Source: Porticoccus sp.
GTDB taxonomy: Bacteria; Pseudomonadota; Gammaproteobacteria; Pseudomonadales; Porticoccaceae
Direction: 5' to 3'
Assembly (NCBI GenBank): GCA_023263825.1
Contig: JALQUJ010000173.1
Span: 1-12,960 of the forward strand
DNA length: 12,960 bases
The position numbers and the translations under genes were made by a program. Below are positions 6,762-12,960 of the stretch, one piece after another; within the stretch, counting starts at the first letter, position 1; each line of letters opens with the position of its first letter. Below the pieces are notes generated by a model that was given only the letters and a program-made list of their open reading frames with translations, did no database searches and was not told the origin of the DNA.

Positions 6762-9033
6762 CTCATTTAAAGAAAGCTCCCTTCGATATCACACAGATCC
6801 TGTACCAGGAAAACTGGAAATACGCCCCACAAAACCACTGGCCAATAAGCGTGATTTATCCCAGGCTTATTCTCCAGGCGTAGCCTATGCCTGTGGCGCC
6901 ATCGTTAAAAACCCCACCGATGTTGCACAGGTCACCGCTCGGGGCAATTTGGTCGGCGTGGTTTCAAATGGTACCGCAGTTTTAGGCCTGGGAGACATTG
7001 GCCCCCTGGCATCTAAACCTGTGATGGAAGGCAAGGCAGTACTCTTTAAAAAATTTGCCAACATCGATGTTTTCGATATTGAATTGGATGAAACTGATGT
7101 CGACAAGCTCGTGGATATTATTGCCTCCCTAGAACCCACTTTCGGCGGCATCAATCTCGAAGACATTAAAGCGCCCGAGTGTTTTTTGGTAGAGAAAGAA
7201 CTGCGCGAGAGAATGAATATCCCGGTCTTTCATGATGACCAACACGGTACTGCGATTGTTTCTGCCGCAGCAGTTTATAACGGCTTACGAATTGTAGAAA
7301 AAAATATTGAGGACATAAAACTGGTAGTTACCGGTGCCGGTGCCGCCAGTATCGCCTGTGTTGACCTATTAATCAGCATGGGACTACAAAGAAAAAATGT
7401 CCGTATGCTGGACCGCAACGGCGTGATCCATAAAGGCAGAGAAGCGGGCATGAATCCTTGGAAGGAAGCCTATGCAGTAGAAACAACAGATCGTACACTT
7501 GATGATGCCATCGTTGATGCAGACCTATTCCTTGGGCTATCTGGGCCAGGTATCCTTAAAGCTGAAATGGTTAAAAAAATGGCGGTCAATCCGTTGATTT
7601 TGGCCATGTCCAATCCAACTCCAGAAATCATGCCAGAGCTGGCAAAAGCTGCCAGACCTGATGCAATTCTGGCCACCGGACGTTCAGACTACCCAAACCA
7701 AGTTAACAATGTACTCTGCTTCCCCTTTATTTTCCGTGGGGCACTGGATTGTGGCGCCACCACCATTAACGATGAAATGAAGCAAGCTTGTGTAAAAGCC
7801 ATTGCTGATTTGGCTCATCGTGAAGCATCACAAGTTGTTGCAGAAGCCTACGCAGACGAAGAACTCAAGTTTGGGCCCGATTACCTGATTCCCAAACCAT
7901 TTGACCCAAGACTGATTGAAGAAGTCCCCCTAGCCGTTGTTAAAGCGGCGATGGAAAGCGGTGTTGCAACTCGCCCCATTGAAGACTTAGATGCTTACCG
8001 CACCAAACTCCATAGCTATATGAGTGGCAGCCGCCTATTCATGCAACCCATGATTGAACAAGCGCGCAAAAACCCACCTCGCATTGCCTATGCAGAAGGT
8101 GAAAACGACGATGTCCTTCGCTCCATGCAAGGCATTATCGATGAAAAAATAGCCAAGCCTATATTGGTTGGCCGCCCCACTGTGATCAAACGCAAAATTG
8201 AGCTAATGCAATTGCGTATTCGCCCAGGCGTTGACCTGGAAATATTTAATCCGGAAGACGGTGACTACCGTGAGAACTACTGGAAGTTTTACCATGATCG
8301 CGTAGGCCGTTCTGGTATTTCCGTAGAGTCCGCAAGAAACACCGTACATACCAACAACACTGTGATTGCTGCCATCATGGTTGCCCTCGGTGACGCAGAT
8401 GGACTCATTTGCGGTAAATCTGGCCGCTATGACAGGCACCTCAGCAGCATTGAAAGTATTATTCCACCCCGCTCTGAAGACAGCCACACCTCCTCTATGT
8501 GTATCTTATTAACGGAAGATGGTCCACTTTTCCTGGCTGACCCTTTTGTTAATGTCGATCCAACGGAAGAACAGGTAGTAGGTATTACAAAAGATGCTAT
8601 TAACTTTGTAAAACATCTCGGTATCAACCCAAGGGTCGCCCTGCTTTCACATTCAAATTTTGGCACCTATGACGACGAATCTGCACATAAGATGAAACGT
8701 GCTGCTGAACGACTCCGCAACGAGTTTTCAGATGTGCAAATTGATGGAGAAATGCATGCCATGTCTGCCCTTAATGAAACATTAAGGGAAAGCATATACC
8801 AAAATGCCAATCTTAGTGGTCGTGCCAATGTGCTGATTATGCCCAACATGGACGCCGGAAGTATTGCCCTTGGTCTCATACGCTCACTTAGTAATGCGCG
8901 CCTTGTCGGGCCATTCTTAAACGGCCTTGAAAAACCAGCACATATCTTAATCCCCTCTGTTTCAGGAAGAGGCATCCTAAATACTACCGCAATGATGGGT
9001 GCCGATATTCAAGCTAAAACAGAACAAAAATAA
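6754..9033 (+). CDS. maeB: Malic enzyme with C-terminal phosphotransacetylase-like domain (MaeB type)
   Basis: It decarboxylates malate to pyruvate with reduction of NAD(P), supplying NADPH and pyruvate in the cytosol. The 759 residues match the long hybrid class. The malic N-terminal domain (about 1-165) carries catalytic Tyr39 (SQAYSPGVA), Lys94 (MEGKAVLFKK) and metal ligands Glu136, Asp137 and Asp162 (LEDIKAP, HDDQHGT). The Rossmann domain has GAGAAS at 194-199 and SNPTPE further on. The rest, from about 425, is a PTA-like domain. In E. coli MaeB this domain is catalytically inactive and mediates inhibition by acetyl-CoA. NADP preference is inferred from the class, not seen. An in-frame TGA 12 bases upstream fixes the ATG as the earliest start. 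It is monocistronic, with its own terminator and a TATAAT-like element about 120 bases upstream. Confidence 0.96.
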   Translation: MVDSFKESSLRYHTDPVPGKLEIRPTKPLANKRDLSQAYSPGVAYACGAIVKNPTDVAQVTARGNLVGVVSNGTAVLGLGDIGPLASKPVMEGKAVLFKKFANIDVFDIELDETDVDKLVDIIASLEPTFGGINLEDIKAPECFLVEKELRERMNIPVFHDDQHGTAIVSAAAVYNGLRIVEKNIEDIKLVVTGAGAASIACVDLLISMGLQRKNVRMLDRNGVIHKGREAGMNPWKEAYAVETTDRTLDDAIVDADLFLGLSGPGILKAEMVKKMAVNPLILAMSNPTPEIMPELAKAARPDAILATGRSDYPNQVNNVLCFPFIFRGALDCGATTINDEMKQACVKAIADLAHREASQVVAEAYADEELKFGPDYLIPKPFDPRLIEEVPLAVVKAAMESGVATRPIEDLDAYRTKLHSYMSGSRLFMQPMIEQARKNPPRIAYAEGENDDVLRSMQGIIDEKIAKPILVGRPTVIKRKIELMQLRIRPGVDLEIFNPEDGDYRENYWKFYHDRVGRSGISVESARNTVHTNNTVIAAIMVALGDADGLICGKSGRYDRHLSSIESIIPPRSEDSHTSSMCILLTEDGPLFLADPFVNVDPTEEQVVGITKDAINFVKHLGINPRVALLSHSNFGTYDDESAHKMKRAAERLRNEFSDVQIDGEMHAMSALNETLRESIYQNANLSGRANVLIMPNMDAGSIALGLIRSLSNARLVGPFLNGLEKPAHILIPSVSGRGILNTTAMMGADIQAKTEQK

Positions 9034-9051
9034 AGCGTTAATCAAACCTCA

Positions 9052-9088
9052 AAAAACACGGCTATGTTCTTTAACAAGCCGTGTTTTT
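9052..9088. terminator. Bidirectional intrinsic terminator between maeB and slyX
   Basis: AAAAACACGGCT (9052-9063) and AGCCGTGTTTTT (9077-9088) form a perfect 12-bp stem with a 13-base loop. It has a T-run on the plus side and a T-run on the minus side. It sits 19 bases past the maeB stop and 70 bases past the slyX stop, and can serve both converging genes. Confidence 0.92.
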
Positions 9089-9157
9089 ATTTTTGGCAAT
9101 GCTGCATTTGAATAGTTTTATTTCTTTACAGGCAAACTAATCATCAGCATCCCATTA

Positions 9158-9364
9158 TTAATAGTGCGGCGGCCTTTCATTATCATCAAAGTCGTCGGGA
9201 AATTTGTCAGCCAATTCTTTCGTTTTGGATATCAATAAGTCACATTTTTCCAAAAGAATATCTATTTGACCCTGCTGACGACAAACAACATCATTAAGCT
9301 GCTGAATGGTGTCTTCTTGATAGGCTAATTTTGTTTCCAGCTCAATCAAACGCTCTGTATCCAA
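9158..9364 (-). CDS. slyX: SlyX family protein
   Basis: A 68-residue, highly charged coiled-coil protein. Residues about 3-52 form continuous heptads (LIELETKLAYQEDTIQQLND and on), and the acidic C-terminus ends in PPHY, which is characteristic of SlyX. The family is widespread in gammaproteobacteria, and its cellular role is not established. The start codon is TTG (9362-9364): GGAGG lies four bases before it, and the frame upstream reaches a TGA after five codons without an ATG or GTG. The gene lies downstream of the peroxiredoxin gene on the same strand, but a strong terminator intervenes, so it probably has its own promoter in the 50 bases between them (an AT-rich TTAATATTAT is present). 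Confidence 0.9.
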   Translation of the reverse strand: MDTERLIELETKLAYQEDTIQQLNDVVCRQQGQIDILLEKCDLLISKTKELADKFPDDFDDNERPPHY

Positions 9365-9410
9365 AATACCTCCGACGAATCAATAATATTAACCGGCTTA
9401 AAATTGCCGC

Positions 9411-9446
9411 AAAAAAAACCGCATAAGGTAATCTTATGCGGTTTTT
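9411..9446 (-). terminator. Strong intrinsic terminator downstream of the peroxiredoxin gene
   Basis: A 14-bp perfect stem (9414-9427 with 9433-9446; core CCGCATAAG/CTTATGCGG) with a five-base loop is followed on the minus strand by a run of eight U. It lies about 90 bases past the peroxiredoxin stop. The T-run on the other side would also allow plus-strand termination. Confidence 0.92.
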
Positions 9447-9537
9447 ATATTACTTTGAAAATGCTTTTTTTTCATGGCCCACTTTCAAGAAAGCGAGCAC
9501 CAGAAAAAACTACTACCCCACCATTACAGTGGATGAA

Positions 9538-10143
9538 TTATAGGGAATCAGCATTTTCTGCTAGATAAGACGCCACACCATCAGGAGAAGCATCCATACC
9601 CTTATCACCCTCAGTCCAACCAGCAGGGCAAACTTCACCGTGCTCTTGGTGGAAACTCAAAGCATCAATCATGCGTAACATTTCATCAATGTTTCGACCT
9701 AGAGGCAGGTCATTAACTACCTGGTGACGAACAGTGCCTTCTTCATCAATGAGGAATGAACCACGGAAAGCAACACCTGCTGCATCGAATTCAACATCAT
9801 ATGCCTGGCAAATTTCATGCTTCATATCGGCAACCAATGGATATCTCACTGGCCCAATACCGCCATCATTAACTGCTGTATTACGCCATGCATTGTGGGT
9901 AAAAACAGAATCAATAGAAACACCAATCACTTCAACACCACGCTTTTTAAAGTCGTCAATACGGTGATCAAATGCAATCAGCTCTGAAGGGCAAACAAAG
10001 GTAAAGTCTAGTGGATAAAAGAAAACAACAGCCTTTTTACCCTTAATTTCCGCTGACAGGTTAAACGCATCAACAATATCGCCATTACCTAGCACTGCAC
10101 CAGAAGTAAAATCCGGGGCCGGCTTACCTACTAATACTCCCAT
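9538..10143 (-). CDS. Typical 2-Cys peroxiredoxin (AhpC/TSA family)
   Basis: It reduces hydrogen peroxide and organic peroxides with thiol reductant, usually thioredoxin or AhpF, in the cytosol. The peroxidatic Cys51 lies in PLDFTFVCPSE (Pro44, Thr48 and Cys51 form the active site, with Arg127 in AFRGSF). The resolving Cys172 is in GEVCPAGW. A GGIG motif at 94-97 is like the sensitivity motif of hyperoxidisable Prx1-type enzymes, while the C-terminal YF partner is not evident. I choose the internal ATG at 10143 (MGVLVGKPAPDF, 201 residues) because AAGGAG is eight bases upstream and family members begin there. The frame could extend to 10188, but that adds 15 unconserved residues. In Pseudomonas the equivalent gene (PA3529) follows rnt. 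It has its own terminator; no OxyR box was evident. Confidence 0.95.
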   Translation of the reverse strand: MGVLVGKPAPDFTSGAVLGNGDIVDAFNLSAEIKGKKAVVFFYPLDFTFVCPSELIAFDHRIDDFKKRGVEVIGVSIDSVFTHNAWRNTAVNDGGIGPVRYPLVADMKHEICQAYDVEFDAAGVAFRGSFLIDEEGTVRHQVVNDLPLGRNIDEMLRMIDALSFHQEHGEVCPAGWTEGDKGMDASPDGVASYLAENADSL

Positions 10144-10257
10144 AATGTAACTCCTTAATTTGTCAGTTTGAAAACAATTTTGTAGCAATCAAAATCTATG
10201 AAAATTCATACAGGGTATAACATACACCCCAACATAAAATCGTTAATCTAATGTTAC

Positions 10258-10283
10258 ACAATGAGGACAGGCTGTCTCATTGT
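10258..10283. promoter_or_regulatory. Interrupted 26-bp dyad between grxD and the peroxiredoxin gene
   Basis: ACAATGA and TCATTGT, with inner GACAG and CTGTC, form a dyad with one unpaired G (10265) and a one-base centre. It lies 115 bases upstream of the peroxiredoxin ATG and about 60 bases past the grxD stop. It has no U-tract on either strand, so it is unlikely to be a terminator. An operator for the peroxiredoxin gene is possible, but I cannot assign a regulator. Confidence 0.4.
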
Positions 10284-10345
10284 AATTTCCTATAATACTA
10301 ATAAGCGACAACTACCAATGCCAACATAGATAAACAATCTACGAA

Positions 10346-10672
10346 CTATGACTCAGAAGCTTGCGCCGCTTCCTTCACTAAAGTCGAAAGCTCACCCTTT
10401 TCGTGCATTTCAACCACAATATCGCATCCACCAATTAACTCGCCATTAATCCATAGCTGTGGAAACGTTGGCCAGTTTGCGTAAATAGGAAGATTTGCAC
10501 GAATCTCAGGATTGGAAAGCACATCCACATAAGCAAAACGCTCTCCACAAGATGTTAGCGCTTCAATTGTCCGAGCAGAAAAACCGCACTGTGGCTGATT
10601 TGGTGATCCCTTCATATAAAGGATAATAGGATTGCCTTCCACCTGCTCTCTAATGGTTTCCATAATGTCCAT
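10346..10672 (-). CDS. grxD: Monothiol glutaredoxin, Grx4/GrxD family
   Basis: A cytosolic CGFS glutaredoxin that binds a glutathione-ligated [2Fe-2S] cluster as a homodimer, or with BolA, and is involved in Fe-S cluster trafficking. The motif CGFS is at 29-32. The glutathione-binding elements are Lys21 (MKGSP), Trp67-Pro68-Thr69 (WPTFPQLW) and GGCD at 81-84. The 108 residues are typical. GAGG lies nine bases before the ATG; a second in-frame ATG three codons on is possible but less well placed. An IscR type 1-like site lies 32-56 bases upstream, covering the likely promoter, so Fe-S-dependent repression is predicted. It is divergent from the porin gene. In Pseudomonas aeruginosa bfd and bfrB lie between the peroxiredoxin gene and grxD; here they are absent. 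Confidence 0.96.
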   Translation of the reverse strand: MDIMETIREQVEGNPIILYMKGSPNQPQCGFSARTIEALTSCGERFAYVDVLSNPEIRANLPIYANWPTFPQLWINGELIGGCDIVVEMHEKGELSTLVKEAAQASES

Positions 10673-10703
10673 TAATTCATACCTCTATAATAAAAAGGAA
10701 ATA

Positions 10704-10728
10704 ATAGTCGACTATAACAGTCAACTAT
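10704..10728 (-). promoter_or_regulatory. IscR type 1-like binding site upstream of grxD
   Basis: The 25 bases match the published E. coli IscR type 1 consensus at every position: half ATASYYGACT (here ATAGTCGACT), centre RWWWY (ATAAC) and half AGTCRRSTAT (AGTCAACTAT). On the minus strand it contains TTGACT, which could be the grxD -35 hexamer, as TTGACC is within an IscR site at E. coli iscR. Holo-IscR ([2Fe-2S]) binds type 1 sites and typically represses. The match is seen in the sequence; occupancy is inferred. Confidence 0.8.
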
Positions 10729-10825
10729 TCTAACGCTATTCATGCCCCAACTAAACCATTTATTAAAAATAACCTCTTAACAGCCCTTAAAAGCTATTTT
10801 GCAAATGATCTGAATCAGGCATTGA

Positions 10826-10858
10826 CGCAAATACAAATGAGAATGGTTTGCATTTGCG
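10826..10858 (+). promoter_or_regulatory. 33-bp dyad with Fur-like core upstream of the porin gene
   Basis: CGCAAATACAAA (10826-10837) and TTTGCATTTGCG (10847-10858) are inverted repeats with one mismatch in 12, around TGAGAATGG. The central 19 bases (10833-10851) match the classic Fur box at 11 of 19 positions, and the dyad centre coincides with the Fur alignment centre. The right arm overlaps the proposed -35, which fits repression. Another metal regulator such as Zur cannot be excluded. Confidence 0.5.
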
Positions 10859-10876
10859 TTTACAACGCTATATAGT
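10847..10876 (+). promoter_or_regulatory. Candidate promoter of the porin operon
   Basis: TTTGCA (10847-10852) as -35, and either TATATA (10869-10874, 16-base spacing) or TATAGT (10871-10876, 18-base spacing) as -10, lie about 65 bases upstream of the porin ATG. The -35 is within the dyad described separately. The hexamers are moderate matches. Confidence 0.45.
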
Positions 10877-10940
10877 CCCCCAAAATAAAGGGCCAACCCC
10901 ACTAAAAAACGATTAATGATCACTTAGAGAATAGCGCAAA

Positions 10941-12182
10941 ATGTACAAAAAACTACTAACGGCAGCCATTGGCATCAGTGTGATGGGCACTACTCAAGCT
11001 GCACCCAATCTCGAAGAGATGTGGGAACTAATTCAAAAACAACAGGCTGAAATTTCTCAACTTAAAACCCAACTTGAATCTACAGAAAAAAGAGTTGCGG
11101 AAACAGAGGTCAAAACTGAAGCGACCTTTGCTGCTGTAGAAGAAGTTACAGCAGGCCCTGTTGCCAAACTTGCAGAGTGGGCAAACAAAACGACTATCGG
11201 TGGATATGGCGAGATGCACTACAACAATCTAACCTCTGACAACTCCAGTTCATCCAAGGAAGAATTTGACCTACACCGTTTCGTTCTATTCTTTGGCCAT
11301 CAATTTACCGATGATTTGAGATTCTTCTCTGAATTAGAAGTTGAACACAACGTAGCTGGCGAAGGTAAAAATGGTGAAGTTGAAATTGAGCAAGCCTATA
11401 TCGAATGGGATTATACTGAAAATCACCGAGCAAAAGCCGGTGTCTTTCTAACACCTGTTGGTATTCTTAATGAAACTCACGAACCTGAAACCTTTTATGG
11501 TGTAGAACGCAACCCTGTTGAGGAAAACATTATTCCTTCTACCTGGTTGGAAGGCGGTGCTATGTTCAGCGGTGAAATTGCTGAGGGCTTTAGCTATGAT
11601 GCGGGTGTCCACTCTGGATTATTTATAGATCCAAGCAAAGGTAAAGCTAAAATACGCGATGGTCGCCAAAAAGTCAGTGAAGCAGAAGGTGATGATTTAG
11701 CTTACACAGCACGTATCAAATACACCGGTATCCCCGGTCTGGAACTAGCAACAACCCTCCAACACCAAACCAATGTTTGGCAAGGTGAATCCTTTATGGG
11801 TGAAGATGAAGCCGATGCCAACCTGATAGAAATGCATGCAATTTATAACAAAGGCCCATTTGGTCTTCGTGCTCTTTACGCCCACTGGGATATTGATGAT
11901 GTAATTGAAAATGTAAAAGCCGGTGCTGATGAGCAAGAAGGCTTTTACATTGAGCCCTCATACCGCTTGAATGAAAAACTTGGCTTGTTTGTCCGCTTCA
12001 GCGAATGGGATAACCAAGCGGGTGAAAGCAGCGCTGACGGTGAAAAACAACAATATGATATTGGCTTTAACTACTGGCTACACGAAAATGTTGTAATGAA
12101 AGCCGAATACCGACATGACAATAATGAAGGTGATTCTGAAGAATTTAGCGGCTTTAATCTAGGTGTTGGCTGGAGCTTTTAA
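10941..12182 (+). CDS. Outer-membrane porin with N-terminal coiled coil
   Basis: A 413-residue precursor with a clear Sec signal peptide (MYKK, a hydrophobic core, then TTQA just before AAPNLEE, cleavage about 20/21). Next is a heptad-rich coiled coil at about 23-60 (LIQKQQAEISQLKTQLE), then from about 82 (TTIGGYGEMHYNN) alternating amphipathic beta strands to the end. The protein ends in Phe (NLGVGWSF), the outer-membrane insertion signal. This is the general plan of Pseudomonas-type OprO/OprP or carbohydrate-porin relatives; the substrate cannot be read from sequence. Loops are very acidic (EGKNGEVEIE, ESSADGEKQQ). Only a weak GAGA lies about 12 bases upstream of the ATG. The FMN-binding gene begins eight bases after its stop, so they form an operon behind a Fur-like dyad, suggesting metal-linked expression. 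Confidence 0.9.
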   Translation: MYKKLLTAAIGISVMGTTQAAPNLEEMWELIQKQQAEISQLKTQLESTEKRVAETEVKTEATFAAVEEVTAGPVAKLAEWANKTTIGGYGEMHYNNLTSDNSSSSKEEFDLHRFVLFFGHQFTDDLRFFSELEVEHNVAGEGKNGEVEIEQAYIEWDYTENHRAKAGVFLTPVGILNETHEPETFYGVERNPVEENIIPSTWLEGGAMFSGEIAEGFSYDAGVHSGLFIDPSKGKAKIRDGRQKVSEAEGDDLAYTARIKYTGIPGLELATTLQHQTNVWQGESFMGEDEADANLIEMHAIYNKGPFGLRALYAHWDIDDVIENVKAGADEQEGFYIEPSYRLNEKLGLFVRFSEWDNQAGESSADGEKQQYDIGFNYWLHENVVMKAEYRHDNNEGDSEEFSGFNLGVGWSF

Positions 12183-12190
12183 TTTCCAAA

Positions 12191-12832
12191 ATGTCTATAG
12201 CTAATGAAATAAAGCCATTTATTTCCAGTGCTTCTGTTTTTAGCACTGCCAAAAGGAGGGTCATTTATATGGTTCTCCTTTTTATACTATTTTCACTAAC
12301 ACTTACGGCTTCCAACATTGCTCATAGCAAAGGTGTGTATCAAACTGGAGCTGACTTTATTGCCAAGCACCTGCAACCTTCATCGAAATCCCCAGACACC
12401 TCTCAGTCCCCGTCACTGCCTCCCGAACAAAAGTCACTATGGCTCACACCCGAGCTAAAAGAGACTGCCAGCGAAGTTCTCGGCCACCGTGTACGGGGAA
12501 TAAGGGTCAGATATTGGCAAAGTGGTGAAAAAACGGCCTGGATTATGGAAGAAATTGGCAAAGAATTGCCCATTACCATTGGTATCATTGTCAATGGAGA
12601 CAATGATAGCAGCCATATAGAACAGGTAAAAATCTTAGCCTTTAGGGAAAGCCGTGGCTGGGAAGTTCGTTATCCCGCATTTACGGCTCAATATCAGAAT
12701 GTCAAAATAACCCCTGAGCTTAAATTGGATCAGCATATTGACGGCATTACTGGTGCAACATTATCTGTCAGAGCCGTCACAAAAGTTGCAAGACTTGCAT
12801 TGTTTTACCATCAACAGGCCCTTGCGCAATAA
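12191..12832 (+). CDS. Membrane-anchored or exported FMN-binding domain protein with flavinylation motif
   Basis: 213 residues. An N-terminal basic stretch (AKRRV, 20-24) precedes a hydrophobic segment (about 25-41) ending near SNIAHSKG, which acts as a signal peptide or membrane anchor. A Ser/Pro-rich linker (62-80) follows, then an FMN_bind domain (about 95-208). The motif DGITGAT at 184-190 is the D-x-x-(S/T)-G-A-T signature in which ApbE attaches FMN to the Thr, here Thr190. The protein is therefore predicted to act as a periplasmic one- or two-electron carrier, as in RnfG/NqrC/NosR-type domains; its partner is unknown. It lies eight bases after the porin stop. The first ATG lacks a Shine-Dalgarno and may rely on coupling. 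An internal ATG at 12269 has AAAAGGAGGG eight bases upstream but would lose the basic n-region, so I keep the upstream start. No apbE is in view. Confidence 0.85.
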   Translation: MSIANEIKPFISSASVFSTAKRRVIYMVLLFILFSLTLTASNIAHSKGVYQTGADFIAKHLQPSSKSPDTSQSPSLPPEQKSLWLTPELKETASEVLGHRVRGIRVRYWQSGEKTAWIMEEIGKELPITIGIIVNGDNDSSHIEQVKILAFRESRGWEVRYPAFTAQYQNVKITPELKLDQHIDGITGATLSVRAVTKVARLALFYHQQALAQ

Positions 12833-12959
12833 CTCGGTCTTCGTATTCATTTGCGACTCCTGCTGCGTAGCGTTGGTCTTCTAGGCGCAGAACATACGGC
12901 ACCTCTTGGTCGAGGTTTGCGCTATTGTATTCAAACGTCAGCTCTCGTGTGTCCTCATC
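12777..12959 (-). CDS. Partial reading frame of unknown function entering from the right edge
   Basis: On the minus strand one frame is open from the window edge for 60 residues to a TGA at 12777-12779. It reads like a real protein: DEDTRELTFEYNSANLDQEV at the visible start, then PYVLRLEDQRYAAGVANEYE, acidic with regular purine-first codons. Its last 18 codons overlap the end of the FMN-binding gene tail to tail. I do not recognise the family. The 128 bases after 12832 also look more GC-rich than the neighbouring coding DNA. The start lies outside the window. It may be a genuine gene end, a remnant or a chance frame. Confidence 0.4.
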   Translation of the reverse strand, partial: DEDTRELTFEYNSANLDQEVPYVLRLEDQRYAAGVANEYEDRVIAQGPVDGKTMQVLQLL

Positions 12960-12960
12960 G

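Noticed and set aside
10144..10188. Fifteen-residue N-terminal extension of the peroxiredoxin
   Set aside because: The downstream ATG at 10143 has AAGGAG at good spacing and matches where family members begin; the extension is not protein-like.
1..12960. CRISPR arrays, tRNA/rRNA genes, insertion sequences or a novel defence system
   Set aside because: I saw no repeated spacered units, no cloverleaf ends, no transposase motifs or terminal inverted repeats, and no defence-type domains. Nearly all the coding sequence belongs to known metabolic or redox families.

Overview
The window looks like a chromosomal stretch of a marine-type gammaproteobacterium, probably in or near the Cellvibrionales/Pseudomonadales. 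The basis is protein similarity recalled from memory plus gene order: argG, pyrC, rnt, a 2-Cys peroxiredoxin and grxD occur in the same relative order in Pseudomonas aeruginosa (PA3525 to PA3533). Base composition is moderately AT-rich. I see no rRNA, tRNA, CRISPR array, insertion sequence or complete mobile element. Most of the window is housekeeping and redox metabolism.

Layout, left to right. Bases 1-227 hold no convincing gene, only a weak terminator and a 14-bp palindrome. On the minus strand follow gloA (glyoxalase I, with a perfect 12-bp inverted repeat just upstream of its ribosome binding site), a 53-residue one-helix protein resembling the N-terminus of the cbb3 oxidase subunit CcoN, and argG (GTG start). 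Both the small gene and argG are followed by clear terminators. A divergent spacer separates argG from the plus-strand pair pyrC-rnt and a small three-helix membrane protein. Convergent to these is a minus-strand operon of a FAD/NADH ferredoxin reductase and an adrenodoxin-type [2Fe-2S] ferredoxin. This is the electron-supply half of a P450 or oxygenase system whose oxygenase is not in view. After a very AT-rich spacer comes maeB (malic enzyme with a PTA-like domain), which shares a bidirectional terminator with the convergent slyX (TTG start). Then come minus-strand peroxiredoxin and grxD genes. Divergent from grxD, on the plus strand, are an outer-membrane porin and an FMN-binding protein with a flavinylation motif. 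A reading frame of unknown function enters from the right edge on the minus strand.

Functional themes. Thiol, oxidant and iron-sulfur biology cluster at the right: peroxiredoxin, monothiol glutaredoxin (Fe-S trafficking), and porin plus flavoprotein. The grxD-porin spacer carries a 25-bp element that matches the E. coli IscR type 1 consensus at every position, on the grxD side. It also carries a 33-bp dyad, centred on a Fur-like sequence, on the porin side. This suggests divergent control by Fe-S status and metal status.

The most interesting items are the IscR-type site at grxD, the stand-alone CcoN-N-terminus-like mini-protein, the porin/flavinylated-protein pair under a metal-regulator-like dyad, the hairpin in front of gloA, and the unidentified frame at the right edge. 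None of these is by itself proof of a new system.
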